From positions 372,001 through 436,000 of the forward strand of contig CAXXMM010000014.1 in the NCBI GenBank assembly GCA_963676385.2: DNA of 64,000 nt. Direction: 5' to 3'. The position numbers and the translations under genes are program-made. This document shows, in pieces, positions 52,440 through 60,887 of this stretch. Source of the DNA: UBA1422 sp963676385 (GTDB lineage Bacteria > Bacillota > Clostridia > Peptostreptococcales > Anaerovoracaceae). The notes beneath the pieces are model-generated. The model did not search any database. It saw nothing but the letters and a program-made list of their open reading frames with translations, and was not told where the DNA came from. How positions within the stretch are numbered: the first letter of the stretch is position 1; every line of letters begins with the position of its first letter.

Positions 52440-53549
52440 TCATTTTAGATTTTTTGGATTAAGACACTCTAATTCAGGGAGAACAAAAATCCCATCTTTC
52501 CGAATAAGAACATCATCAAAATAAATTTCACCTCCGCCGTAGTCTTCGCGTTGGATCATCACCAGATCCCAGTGTACGGCGGATTTGTTTCCATTAAACG
52601 CATCTTCGTAAGAACTCCCTGGCGTTAAATGAAAACTGCCTGCTATTTTTTCATCAAACAAGGTATCTTTCATGGGGTAGAGGATGTAGGGATTCACTCC
52701 AATGGCAAATTCCCCAAAATACCTGGCACTTTCATCAGTATCCAGCAACTTATTTATGCGCAGGGTATCATTGGAAGTCGCCTCAATAATCTTCCCGTCT
52801 TTCACCTGAAATACAATGTTTTCGTAGGTGAAGCCCTGTTCTTCAGAGGGTGTGTTATATGAAATGATTCCATTCATTGAATCTTTTACCGGGGCGGTAT
52901 ACACCTCTCCATCTGGAATGTTCTTTTCACCGCTGCATTTGATGGCAGGGATTCCCTTGATGGAAAAGGCCAAATCAGTTCCTGACCCTAATAATCGAAC
53001 TTTATCGGTACGATTCATTAAATCAACTAAGTTGTCCATTGCTTTACCCATTTTCCCATAATCTAATGTGCAAACATCAAAATAGAAATCCGTAAAGGCT
53101 TCCAAACTGGTGTTGGCCAATTGAGCCATTGAATCATTTGGATAACGCAGAACCACCCATTTTGTGTGGTTCACTCGGTAATCTAGTACTGGTTGAAGGC
53201 TTTTATAATATAAGTTTAACTTTTCCGGTGGAACATCTGCCAGTTCAGCACTGTTTGCAGTTCCTCGGACCGCTATATACGCCTGCATTCCTTTCATCTG
53301 AGCCAGTTGAATCTCGTTGGCAAAGGCCATTTGGTTTTCCGAACAGCCTAACATGATTTCCCGGTTCATCTGTGAATCCCGGATATCTACATAGGGGATT
53401 CCACCGGCCTTATATATTTCTTTCACAATTTGCCTAGCAAGAGGTCTTGTGTTTTCACCTTCATAGCTTACCAACACTCGTTCATTTGGTTGAACGTTGC
53501 AGGAATATTCTACTAATAATTTTGCTAATTTTATGATTCTTTCATCCAT
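52440..53549 (-). CDS. M29-family aminopeptidase
   Basis: A cytoplasmic metallo-aminopeptidase (AmpS/PepS/AmpT type) of 369 residues. 'LVSYEGENTRPLARQIVKEIYKAGGIPYVDIRD' is at the N-terminus and 'GTDLAFSIKGIPAIKCSGEKNIPDGEVYTAPV' lies at about 206-237 with a metal Glu. Then 'EGDFAIGVNP'-like 'FGEFAIGVNPYI' and 'SAVHWDLVMIQREDYGGGEIYFDDVLI' close the active site. The start is ATG 53549 behind GGAG; a longer frame upstream is not used. It is convergent with the cohesin gene, with only 3 bases between stops and no visible terminator. Confidence 0.9.
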   Translation of the reverse strand: MDERIIKLAKLLVEYSCNVQPNERVLVSYEGENTRPLARQIVKEIYKAGGIPYVDIRDSQMNREIMLGCSENQMAFANEIQLAQMKGMQAYIAVRGTANSAELADVPPEKLNLYYKSLQPVLDYRVNHTKWVVLRYPNDSMAQLANTSLEAFTDFYFDVCTLDYGKMGKAMDNLVDLMNRTDKVRLLGSGTDLAFSIKGIPAIKCSGEKNIPDGEVYTAPVKDSMNGIISYNTPSEEQGFTYENIVFQVKDGKIIEATSNDTLRINKLLDTDESARYFGEFAIGVNPYILYPMKDTLFDEKIAGSFHLTPGSSYEDAFNGNKSAVHWDLVMIQREDYGGGEIYFDDVLIRKDGIFVLPELECLNPKNLK

Positions 53550-53626
53550 AATTATTCTCCATTCTGTAAAATCCCTTTGTCCTTTCTCATTATACATGAA
53601 TTTTCCGTTTAGATAAAATATTTCTG

Positions 53627-53655
53627 TTGCTTATCCTCAAGATTATTTGTAGAAT
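53627..53655 (+). promoter_or_regulatory. Promoter giving a probable leaderless lipid-kinase transcript
   Basis: TTGCTT (53627-53632), 17 bases, TAGAAT (53650-53655), then only six bases to the ATG at 53662. No ribosome site is present. Confidence 0.5.
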
Positions 53656-53661
53656 ATCACC

Positions 53662-54603
53662 ATGAGACAAATTTTTATTATAAACCCCGCAGCGGGGCAG
53701 GGCGGCGCTTCTGATTTCACAGAAATTATTGGCAAGGCCGCAGATAAACTTGGAATGCAGGTGGAAATCTACTATACCAAGGAAATAAAAGATGCAGAAA
53801 ACTATGCAAGAACCGTATGCCAGAGGAAAGACCGATCTGAATCGGTTCGTTTTTATGCTTGCGGCGGAGATGGTACTTTGAATGAAGTTGCCAATGGCTG
53901 TGTTGGCGCAGAAAATGTGGAAATAGGTCACGTTCCAACGGGAACCGGAAATGACTATGTTAGGGATTACAATAAGCCGGAAGCCTTTTTAAACATTGAG
54001 GATCAGCTTAGAGGGAAATCAATCAAGGTGGATTTATTTAGTTATACTGGCGTAATTAACGGGTTTTATCAAACACGGTACTGCACCAATATGATGAATA
54101 TCGGGTTTGATTGCAATGTGGTGTATCGTACATCAATTCTAAAAACCAAGCCATTCATTAAGGGCTCTTTCGCATACTATCTTGGTATTTTTTATGAGTT
54201 GGTTAAAAAAAAGGGAACAAATCTGAAACTCACATTTGATGATTCCAGCGGCTTTGATGGAAAATTATTGCTAACCGCAGTCTCCATCGGATGTTATTGT
54301 GGAGGCGGTATCAAAGGCTTGCCGAAAGCCAAACGCTCCGACGGACTGTTTGATGTCCAAATCATCAGAAATACGACCAGATTTCTGTTTATCAATTTGC
54401 TTCCCAAGTATGTGAAGGGGACGCATCTTGAAGATAAGCGGGCCCAGGAATTAATTATATACAAACAAATGAAACATTTGATTATTCAACCCAATGATGG
54501 CACGACTCGTATATGTGTTGATGGGGAAATGGAAATGGTAGAGACTTTAGTGTTGGACATTGTCCCTCTGTCGATGCAATTTATTGTTCCTGATTTTAAT
54601 TAA
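53662..54603 (+). CDS. Diacylglycerol/lipid kinase (DagK/YegS family)
   Basis: A 313-residue soluble lipid kinase: 'IINPAAGQGGASDF' (about 6-19), the nucleotide motif 'FYACGGDGTLNEVANGCVGAENVEIGHVPTGTGNDYVRDY' (GGDGT near residue 73), and 'NIGFDCNVVYRT'. 'KYVKGTHLEDKRA' and a C-terminal 'RICVDGEMEM' close the domain. DgkB-like members phosphorylate diacylglycerol released in lipoteichoic-acid synthesis. The start matches the family ('MRQIFIINPAAG') but lacks any ribosome site. It is transcribed alone, convergent with the DapF-like gene. Confidence 0.88.
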   Translation: MRQIFIINPAAGQGGASDFTEIIGKAADKLGMQVEIYYTKEIKDAENYARTVCQRKDRSESVRFYACGGDGTLNEVANGCVGAENVEIGHVPTGTGNDYVRDYNKPEAFLNIEDQLRGKSIKVDLFSYTGVINGFYQTRYCTNMMNIGFDCNVVYRTSILKTKPFIKGSFAYYLGIFYELVKKKGTNLKLTFDDSSGFDGKLLLTAVSIGCYCGGGIKGLPKAKRSDGLFDVQIIRNTTRFLFINLLPKYVKGTHLEDKRAQELIIYKQMKHLIIQPNDGTTRICVDGEMEMVETLVLDIVPLSMQFIVPDFN

Positions 54604-54610
54604 AGCATAC

Positions 54611-55429
54611 TTAAATTTCAACTGTAATGGAAGGACTTAGTATAATTGGGCCTTCCACCGAGACGGACACAAGATGCCCGTCTTTTTTTACAACAGATGA
54701 AGAGAGACTCCCAACAGGCTGTTGAAAAGAATAGTAATGTGTACCGTCGGTTTTTTCATAAGAGAGTGCCGCCGCCAAGGCTGCAGTTCCAGACCCACAG
54801 CTTCCTTCCAAGTAGGTGGTGTCCACATCCCGCACATAGACGGCCGGAAACATGGACTGGGATATTTGATTATAAAACAATACACCAACTGCCATTGGAT
54901 TGTAATCTTTCATCACAATATGACGTATAACGTCAACGATGGTATTATCATAAGGAATGTCCATCAAAACCACGTGCATGATACCTTCTAACTCAACGAC
55001 GGTGGCGTTAATAAAGTTGCTTCCAAGTTTTATGGATTTTTTTGAGAGGGAAAGTGGGGGAGGTAGCAATACAGATGTTTCCATGGTCTTAGTGTTGGCC
55101 GCAACTGTTAATATTTGATCCATTCCACTGGCACAGATTCTTAAAACAGATGGCATGGTTCTGTGGCCTTGGTTTTTTTCCTCTTCCAAGGCAAGTTTCA
55201 AACCGAAAGAGCGGGTTGCATTACAACAAAACTCCATCCCGCACATTTCAAATTTCCCATCCCACCGAGGGTTGGATTCCTGAATGATATATGCAACTTG
55301 TTCGCCGCCAAGAGATGGATTTGCTAATAACTTTTGAGCGTAAAGCCCATATTCTTTTCGGCTAACTGGAGAGGTAACAAACAAAGTGACGTTGCCGGAA
55401 GCATTAGCAGAAAACAGTTCCAGTTTCAT
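54611..55429 (-). CDS. DapF-like amino-acid racemase/epimerase
   Basis: A 272-residue protein of the diaminopimelate epimerase fold, with two half-domains each giving a Cys. 'MCGMEFCCNATRSFGL' (about 72-87) replaces the DapF 'CGNGAR' box, and 'EGSCGSGTAALAAAL' (about 218-232) carries the second Cys intact. The altered first box and the absence of other lysine genes suggest a different substrate, as in histidine racemase or CntK-type relatives; this is an inference. ATG 55429 is used because AAAGGAGA lies 5 bases upstream. It is divergent from the tRNA gene. Confidence 0.75.
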   Translation of the reverse strand: MKLELFSANASGNVTLFVTSPVSRKEYGLYAQKLLANPSLGGEQVAYIIQESNPRWDGKFEMCGMEFCCNATRSFGLKLALEEEKNQGHRTMPSVLRICASGMDQILTVAANTKTMETSVLLPPPLSLSKKSIKLGSNFINATVVELEGIMHVVLMDIPYDNTIVDVIRHIVMKDYNPMAVGVLFYNQISQSMFPAVYVRDVDTTYLEGSCGSGTAALAAALSYEKTDGTHYYSFQQPVGSLSSSVVKKDGHLVSVSVEGPIILSPSITVEI

Positions 55430-55495
55430 AAAGTCTCCTTTTGAATCTTGCGCACCCAAGAGTAATAGGGTATACTACATAAAGTTGAAAAAAAT

Positions 55496-55584
55496 GGAGG
55501 GTTATCGAAGTGGTCATAACGGGGCTGACTCGAAATCAGTTTGTCTTCACAGGCACGTGGGTTCGAATCCCACACCCTCCGCCA
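55496..55584 (+). tRNA. tRNA-Ser (anticodon CGA)
   Basis: An 89-base class II tRNA. The acceptor stem GGAGGGT pairs with ACCCTCC, followed by discriminator G and an encoded CCA (55582-55584). The anticodon stem GCTGA/TCAGT holds the loop CTCGAAA with anticodon CGA (55531-55533), reading UCG. A long variable arm follows, and the T-arm shows GGGTTCGAATCCC. All features fit serine. A terminator follows 14 bases later. Confidence 0.95.
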
Positions 55585-55597
55585 AAAAACAATCCAG

Positions 55598-55630
55598 AAA
55601 AGCCATTGAATCATCAATGGCTTTTGTTTT
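55598..55630 (+). terminator. Terminator after tRNA-Ser
   Basis: AAAAGCCATTGA, loop ATCA, TCAATGGCTTTT and GTTTTT: a perfect 12-bp stem with a T run. Confidence 0.8.
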
Positions 55631-55645
55631 TCCCAATCATTCAGC

Positions 55646-56017
55646 TTATTTTCGGTTTTTCGCTGCATGGCTTTTCATCATATGAAAGGCTTCTTCGCTT
55701 ATGTGATGTTCTATTTTGCACGCGTCTACTTTGGCAACTTCTTCCTCCACACCTAACTGAATTAATACATCTGTTAAGAAAGTATGGCGTTCATACATCT
55801 TCTCGGCAATTTCACGGCCGGATTTTGTTAGTGAAATATAACCATTGTCATCCACTGTGATAAGGCCTTCTTCTTTAAAGTGTTTCATCGCCACACTAAT
55901 GCTGGGTTTGGCATAATTTAATTCGTTAACAATATCAATGGAACGTACCATTCCATTCCGTCTTTGTAAAATCAATATTGTTTCAAGATAATTTTCTGCC
56001 GATTCTTGTATTTTCAA
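55646..56017 (-). CDS. DtxR/MntR-family metal-dependent repressor
   Basis: A 123-residue regulator. The winged helix-turn-helix is at about 7-65 ('SAENYLETILILQRRNGMVRSIDIVNELNYAKPSISVAMKHFKEEGLI'), and the dimerisation/metal domain follows ('YERHTFLTDVLIQLGV..ACKIEHHISEEAF', about 80-110), with the Glu and His residues that bind Mn2+ or Fe2+ in this family. There is no C-terminal SH3-like domain, so it is the short MntR type. It seems to start at TTG 56017, with AAGGAGCG about 7 bases upstream. No metal transporter is next to it. Confidence 0.85.
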   Translation of the reverse strand: MKIQESAENYLETILILQRRNGMVRSIDIVNELNYAKPSISVAMKHFKEEGLITVDDNGYISLTKSGREIAEKMYERHTFLTDVLIQLGVEEEVAKVDACKIEHHISEEAFHMMKSHAAKNRK

Positions 56018-56054
56018 CGTAGGCGCTCCTTATTTTTGAGTGATATGTAATAAG

Positions 56055-56762
56055 TTATAATACAATGGTTTCAAGGGCAAGTTTTATCATTTCATCGGAA
56101 GCAAACAAACGCTCTTCAACGGTGCACCGTTCTCCGGTAATAAAATGATCCGTAATTGTCATCATTGCTAAAGCATTGACTCGGTGATAGGCTGCATTCA
56201 TATACAATGCTGCAGCTTCCATTTCAACAGCCAAAACATTCATTTTAGCCCATTTTTTCCACCAATCCGGGTTGGTTTCATAGAACACATCACAACTAAC
56301 CACATTGCCGGGCTTGATATCAAGGCACAATTTCTGGTTTGCTTGATATACTTTTTCCATCAAAGGCCAACTGGCACATGGAGCAAAATTGCCATCCACC
56401 TCGAACCCATGTATATAATTGGAATCGGTTGATGTTGATAAACCTATGACCACATCTTTAATTTTTATTTCACTGTGAAAAGAACCAGCGGTACCTACAC
56501 GAATTAAATTTTGAACACCATATTCTGTAATTAATTCCCAAGAATAGATGCCCATAGATGGCATTCCCATACCGGTCCCTTGGACAGAAACGGGCACTCC
56601 CTTATATCTTCCGGTGTAACCAAACATGTTTCGAACTTGATTATATTGAACAGGACTATCCAGAAAAGTCTCTGCAATGTACTGTGCTCTCAGCGGATCT
56701 CCAGGAAGTAAAATGCTTTCAGCGATATCGCCTTTGTTTGCTGCGTTGATGTGTGTGCTCAA
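56055..56762 (-). CDS. deoD: Purine-nucleoside phosphorylase, DeoD type
   Basis: This enzyme splits purine (deoxy)nucleosides with phosphate; its product feeds phosphopentomutase. The 235 residues include 'STHINAANKGDIAESILLPGDPLRAQYIAETFL' (phosphate site GDPLR), 'GTGMGMPSMGIYSWELI', 'LIRVGTAGSFH', 'CDVFYE' and 'VLAVEMEAAALYMNAA'. The usual 'TVSD' is replaced by 'TITDHFITGERCT', which keeps the catalytic Asp. The start is TTG 56762 behind AAGGAAGAG. The DtxR-type gene follows 37 bases downstream on the same strand and may share the transcript. Confidence 0.93.
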   Translation of the reverse strand: MSTHINAANKGDIAESILLPGDPLRAQYIAETFLDSPVQYNQVRNMFGYTGRYKGVPVSVQGTGMGMPSMGIYSWELITEYGVQNLIRVGTAGSFHSEIKIKDVVIGLSTSTDSNYIHGFEVDGNFAPCASWPLMEKVYQANQKLCLDIKPGNVVSCDVFYETNPDWWKKWAKMNVLAVEMEAAALYMNAAYHRVNALAMMTITDHFITGERCTVEERLFASDEMIKLALETIVL

Positions 56763-56816
56763 GTTACTCTTCCTTTCTCGTACAGAATGATGTATAATCC
56801 AACTACTAACAGGTCG

Positions 56817-56825
56817 ATTATATCA
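56817..56825 (-). promoter_or_regulatory. Extended -10 promoter of deoD
   Basis: On the minus strand TGA directly precedes TATAAT (56822-56817), giving a leader of about 45 bases; no convincing -35. Confidence 0.35.
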
Positions 56826-56839
56826 CAATGGAGGTTCAT

Positions 56840-58552
56840 ATGAAACACGGAAAATACCATGAGATCAGGCCTCTGGTTTCCATGAAAGATTTAATAGATT
56901 CCGGCGCAACTGTATTTGAAGACAAAGCCGCCTTTCTTACAAAAAAAGTGAAGGGTGGGGAATATAACCAAGTCAGTTTTAGACAGCTGAAAGACGACAT
57001 CGATGGACTTGGCACATATTTGTTGCATCTGGGCCTACAAAATGAAAAGATTGCCGTCATTGGACCCAACTGCTACCAATGGGTTGTGGCGTACTTTGCA
57101 ATTGTGAACGGAACGGGTACTGTCGTCCCTCTCGATAAGGAATTAAGCCCGATTGAAATAAAGAATCTCATACATGCCGGCGGCTGCAAAGCTGTATTTT
57201 CTACCCCTGATTATGTGAATACACTGAAGGAAGCAGGGGTTGAACATGTTTTCAACATGGATCCATATGAGGAAGAAAAGACTCAGGAAGTCGGACACAT
57301 TAAACACATGATTTGTGAAGGTGCGCAGATGCTGGCCAATGGAGACCGGTCATTTGTAGATGCGGTTGTTGATATTAAAAAAACCACTGCAATCTTATTT
57401 ACTTCCGGTACAACTGATGTACCCAAAGGGGTGATGTTATCCCATGAGAATATTACTTTTGTAGTAAAGGGTGTCTCTCAAATGTGCCATCTCCAAGAGA
57501 ACGACAGAAGTTTGTCGATTTTACCTATCCATCACACTTTTGAGTCAACCATTGGAATTATGGTTGTGTTGTTTCAGGGATCTTCCATTGCATTCTATGA
57601 AGGACTAAAATACGTGGTCAAGAATCTTCAAGAGTCCAAGGCAAGTGTTTTGGTGGCAGTTCCATTGATTATTGAATCCATTTACGAAAAAATTTGGAAG
57701 CAAGCAAGAGAAACAAAAAAAGACGGTCTCTTAAGAACCGCCATCCGATTGAATAAAACGTTACTGGCATTGGGAATCGATAAAAGAAGACAAATTTTCA
57801 GCTCTGTTTACAATAACTTTGGAGGCAATCTAAGGTTTTTTGTTTGTGGTGCCGCAGCCATAAATCCCTCCGTTGTGAGAGGATTGATGGATTTGGGATT
57901 TGAAATTACCATTGGCTATGGATTGACAGAAGCCGCACCCCTCACTTCAGGAGTTTCTGATTTTGAGTTTGATATGCTTTACAAAAAGCCTGGTGCATGC
58001 GGAAGAGCATTGCCCGGCGGCGAACTGAAAATCATTAATCAGGATGAGGACGGAATTGGTGAAATCATATATCGAGGGCCAAATGTTATGCAAGGCTATT
58101 ACAACATGCCGGAAAAAACTAATGAGGTTATCATCGACGGATGGTTTCATACCGGAGATCTAGGATTTATTGACAAACATGACTGGCTCTATATCACTGG
58201 CAGAAAAAAGAATGTCATTGTAACAAAAACGGGCAAGAACATTTATCCTGAAGAGCTGGAGGAATTGTTAAAAAATGATTCCTACATTAAAGAATCCATG
58301 GTGTACGGCTTAGAAGATGATAAAGGAGAGGGCGTATCCGTTGCCGTTCAAATCATCCCGAATTTGGAGACAATAGAAGCAGAATTTGGTGGGAAAAAAT
58401 CAGAAGAAGAAATTCATCAGATTTTGAAGGATAGTTTGCATGACATCAATGAAAAATTGCCTAGTTATAAGAGAATTCGAAATATTGTGGTTCGAAAGAA
58501 TGATTTTGTAAAAACTACCACAAAGAAAATTAAGCGAAATGAAAATATCTAA
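56840..58552 (+). CDS. Long-chain acyl-CoA synthetase-like AMP-binding enzyme
   Basis: A 570-residue adenylating enzyme: the P-loop 'TTAILFTSGTTDVPKGVMLSHENI' (about 188-211), 'LPIHHTFESTIGIMVVLFQG', the 'GYGLTEAAPLTSG' box (about 361-373), 'IDGWFHTGDLGFIDKHDWLYITGRKKNVIVTKTGKNIYPEELEELL' (about 429-474) and a C-terminal catalytic Lys in 'TTTKKIKR'. This order fits fatty acyl-CoA/acyl-ACP synthetases; it may activate exogenous fatty acids. Substrate is not proven. ATG 56840 follows GGAGG; an ATG 12 bases earlier overlaps that site. It is transcribed alone and ends at a strong hairpin. Confidence 0.85.
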   Translation: MKHGKYHEIRPLVSMKDLIDSGATVFEDKAAFLTKKVKGGEYNQVSFRQLKDDIDGLGTYLLHLGLQNEKIAVIGPNCYQWVVAYFAIVNGTGTVVPLDKELSPIEIKNLIHAGGCKAVFSTPDYVNTLKEAGVEHVFNMDPYEEEKTQEVGHIKHMICEGAQMLANGDRSFVDAVVDIKKTTAILFTSGTTDVPKGVMLSHENITFVVKGVSQMCHLQENDRSLSILPIHHTFESTIGIMVVLFQGSSIAFYEGLKYVVKNLQESKASVLVAVPLIIESIYEKIWKQARETKKDGLLRTAIRLNKTLLALGIDKRRQIFSSVYNNFGGNLRFFVCGAAAINPSVVRGLMDLGFEITIGYGLTEAAPLTSGVSDFEFDMLYKKPGACGRALPGGELKIINQDEDGIGEIIYRGPNVMQGYYNMPEKTNEVIIDGWFHTGDLGFIDKHDWLYITGRKKNVIVTKTGKNIYPEELEELLKNDSYIKESMVYGLEDDKGEGVSVAVQIIPNLETIEAEFGGKKSEEEIHQILKDSLHDINEKLPSYKRIRNIVVRKNDFVKTTTKKIKRNENI

Positions 58553-58561
58553 AGGTAAGAG

Positions 58562-58582
58562 AAACAACAAACAACAAACAAC
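58562..58582 (+). repeat. Short tandem repeat AAACAAC x3
   Basis: Three perfect copies of AAACAAC directly before the terminator of the acyl-CoA ligase gene. It is non-coding and too short to be more than a slippage product. Confidence 0.6.
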
Positions 58583-58614
58583 AAAAAAGATGGGAGACAC
58601 TTCCATCTTTTTTT
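58583..58614. terminator. Bidirectional terminator between the acyl-CoA ligase gene and rpsT
   Basis: AAAAAAGATGG, a 9-base loop and CCATCTTTTTTT: a perfect stem with A and T runs, usable by both convergent units. Confidence 0.8.
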
Positions 58615-58663
58615 CATTTTTGGTTGCGCATTGAACTTATGCGCTGTGTGGGGACGGGTGAGT

Positions 58664-58936
58664 TTAGTTTGCCTTGTCGGCTTTGTTGAATCTTTTGGTT
58701 AATCGGGATATTTTTCTGGAAGCTGCATTTGCATGAATCGTGCCTTTGGCCGCTGCCTGCTTCAACTTCTTTTCAGCCATTGCAAGATGTTCCTTTGCAG
58801 ATTCCATATCTCCTGCGGCGATAGCTGCATCAAAACTCTTCAAAACAGTCTTTAAATGAGCTTTCACTCTTCTGTTTCTGGCGGTCTTCTTCTCGATGAC
58901 CAGGATTCTTTTCTTTGCGGATTTAATATTTGCCAT
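58664..58936 (-). CDS. rpsT: 30S ribosomal protein S20
   Basis: A 90-residue basic helical protein that binds 16S rRNA early in small-subunit assembly: 'MANIKSAKKRILVIEKKTARNRRVKAHLKTVLK' and 'AAAKGTIHANAASRKISRLTKRFNK'. GGGGTGA precedes the start. It is divergent from lepA, the standard Firmicutes arrangement; the spore protease gene gpr that often stands here in sporeformers is absent. Confidence 0.96.
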   Translation of the reverse strand: MANIKSAKKRILVIEKKTARNRRVKAHLKTVLKSFDAAIAAGDMESAKEHLAMAEKKLKQAAAKGTIHANAASRKISRLTKRFNKADKAN

Positions 58937-58991
58937 TGTGTAATTTCACCCCACTTCTGTTAATTTTTAGTTAGCAAAACTCGCATGTGTC

Positions 58992-59020
58992 AGTATATCT
59001 GATTTGCGTGTTGAAATCAA
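58992..59020 (-). promoter_or_regulatory. Promoter of rpsT
   Basis: On the minus strand TTGATT (59020-59015), 17 bases, TATACT (58997-58992). Its -35 box overlaps the -35 box of the divergent lepA promoter by two bases. Confidence 0.6.
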
Positions 59021-59039
59021 GCACTTTTTCAAGTAGAAT
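59011..59039 (+). promoter_or_regulatory. Promoter of lepA
   Basis: TTGAAA (59011-59016), 17 bases, TAGAAT (59034-59039). The leader to ATG 59076 is about 30 bases. Confidence 0.6.
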
Positions 59040-59075
59040 GAGTGGGACAAAACTATACATGTGAAAGAGGGACCT

Positions 59076-60887
59076 ATGAATTCATATCAACAATATATTC
59101 GAAACTTCTCTATTATTGCCCATATTGACCATGGTAAGTCCACTTTGGCGGATCGCATTATTGAGAAAACCGGACTTGTAGCCAAAAGAGACATGCGGGA
59201 GCAGTATTTAGACAACATGGATCTGGAGCGTGAACGGGGCATTACCATCAAACTTCAGGCAACACGATTGGCTTACAAAGCTTTAGATGGGCATGAATAT
59301 ATTTTTAACTTAATTGATACCCCGGGCCATGTGGATTTTACTTATGAAGTATCCCGAAGCTTAGCCGCCTGTGAAGGGGCTATTTTGATTGTTGATGCAT
59401 CTCAAGGTGTTGAAGCCCAAACCTTGGCAAACGTCTATTTAGCGTTGGAAGAGAACCTTGAGATTTTGCCTGTTTTAAATAAAATCGACTTGCCAAGTGC
59501 AAGACCGGATGAAATCAAATTGGAAATTGAAGAAGTTATCGGCATTGATGCAGAGGAAGCACCTTTGATTTCTGCCAAAGAGGGTATCGGTGTGGAAGAG
59601 TTATTGGAAGAAATTGTAAAACGAATTCCGCCACCCATGGGAGATGAAACCGCGCCCCTTAAGGGTCTGATTTTCGATTCGTTTTATGATAACTATCTTG
59701 GAGTTGTCATTTATACTAGGATTTTTGAAGGAACCGTAAAAGCAGGGGATGTTATCCGTCTGATGAATACCAAGAAAAAATACGAAGTGACAGAAGTGGG
59801 AACTTTTTCACCTAAGCCGATTCCATGCGGAACCTTGAAAGCCGGTGAAGTTGGATATATTTGTGCCAGCATCAAGCAAGTGAGAGACGCTAGGGTTGGA
59901 GACACCATTACATCGGAAACCAATCCGACAGATCATGCGCTTCCAGGTTACAAAAAAGCCCAGTCCATGGTGTACTGTGGAATCTATCCTTCAGAGGGCG
60001 AGAAATACGAGGGCGTCAAAGATGCCTTAGAAAAGTTACAGGTGAATGACGCAGCCTTTCACTTTGAGCCGGAAACTTCAGCAGCATTGGGCTTTGGGTT
60101 TCGTTGTGGATTTTTAGGATTGCTCCACATGGAAATTATTGTAGAAAGGTTAGAGCGAGAATTCAATCTTAGCGTGATTACCACATCCCCCAGTGTTATC
60201 TATAAGGTATTTATGAACGATGGTACAGTGGAGATGATACAAAATCCATCCAACCTACCGGATATCATGGAAATCGATCATATTGAAGAACCCATTGTCA
60301 AAGCAGACATTATCCTACCTAAAGAGTATGTGGGCTCTATTATGGAAATTTGCCAAGATCGTCGCGGTAAAATGCTTCATATGGAATATATTACACCCAA
60401 CCGGGTTCAACTCCATTACGAAATGCCTTTGAACGAGGTGATTTATGACTTTTTCGATGCCTTGAAATCCAAAACCCGCGGATATGGCTCTTTGGATTAC
60501 GAGTTTTTGCGATACGAAAAGTCTAAACTGGTGAAATTGGACATTATGCTAAATAAAGACTTAGTGGATGCTTTTTCCATGATTGTACACGAGTCAAAAG
60601 CCTATGCCAGAGGTCGTTTCGTTTGTGAAAAATTAAAGGAAGTTATTCCAATGCATCAATTCGAAGTTCCAATACAAGCTTCCATTGGGCAGAAAGTTAT
60701 TGCAAGAGAAACGGTGCGCGCTTATCGAAAAGATGTCATTGCCAAATGCTATGGTGGCGACATTTCCCGTAAGAAAAAACTCTTAGAAAAGCAGAAAGAA
60801 GGGAAGAAGCGTATGCGGCAATTCGGGAAAGTGGAAGTGCCCCAAGAAGCCTTTACTGCAGTACTGAAGTATGATGATAACAAATAA
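59076..60887 (+). CDS. lepA: Elongation factor 4 (LepA)
   Basis: A ribosome-binding GTPase that back-translocates or aids initiation and assembly. The 603 residues show G1 'IAHIDHGKSTLADRI' (about 13-27), 'RERGITIKLQ', G3 'DTPGHVDFTYEV', G4 'LNKIDLP', the LepA-specific 'GFRCGFLGLLHMEIIVERLEREF', and the C-terminal 'KCYGGDISRKKKLLEKQKEGKKRM'. ATG 59076 follows GAGGGA. It overlaps hemW by 17 bases. Confidence 0.97.
   Translation: MNSYQQYIRNFSIIAHIDHGKSTLADRIIEKTGLVAKRDMREQYLDNMDLERERGITIKLQATRLAYKALDGHEYIFNLIDTPGHVDFTYEVSRSLAACEGAILIVDASQGVEAQTLANVYLALEENLEILPVLNKIDLPSARPDEIKLEIEEVIGIDAEEAPLISAKEGIGVEELLEEIVKRIPPPMGDETAPLKGLIFDSFYDNYLGVVIYTRIFEGTVKAGDVIRLMNTKKKYEVTEVGTFSPKPIPCGTLKAGEVGYICASIKQVRDARVGDTITSETNPTDHALPGYKKAQSMVYCGIYPSEGEKYEGVKDALEKLQVNDAAFHFEPETSAALGFGFRCGFLGLLHMEIIVERLEREFNLSVITTSPSVIYKVFMNDGTVEMIQNPSNLPDIMEIDHIEEPIVKADIILPKEYVGSIMEICQDRRGKMLHMEYITPNRVQLHYEMPLNEVIYDFFDALKSKTRGYGSLDYEFLRYEKSKLVKLDIMLNKDLVDAFSMIVHESKAYARGRFVCEKLKEVIPMHQFEVPIQASIGQKVIARETVRAYRKDVIAKCYGGDISRKKKLLEKQKEGKKRMRQFGKVEVPQEAFTAVLKYDDNK

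Noticed and set aside
55496..55584. Selenocysteine tRNA instead of tRNA-Ser
   Set aside because: The anticodon is CGA, not TCA, and the acceptor stem has the normal seven pairs of a serine tRNA.
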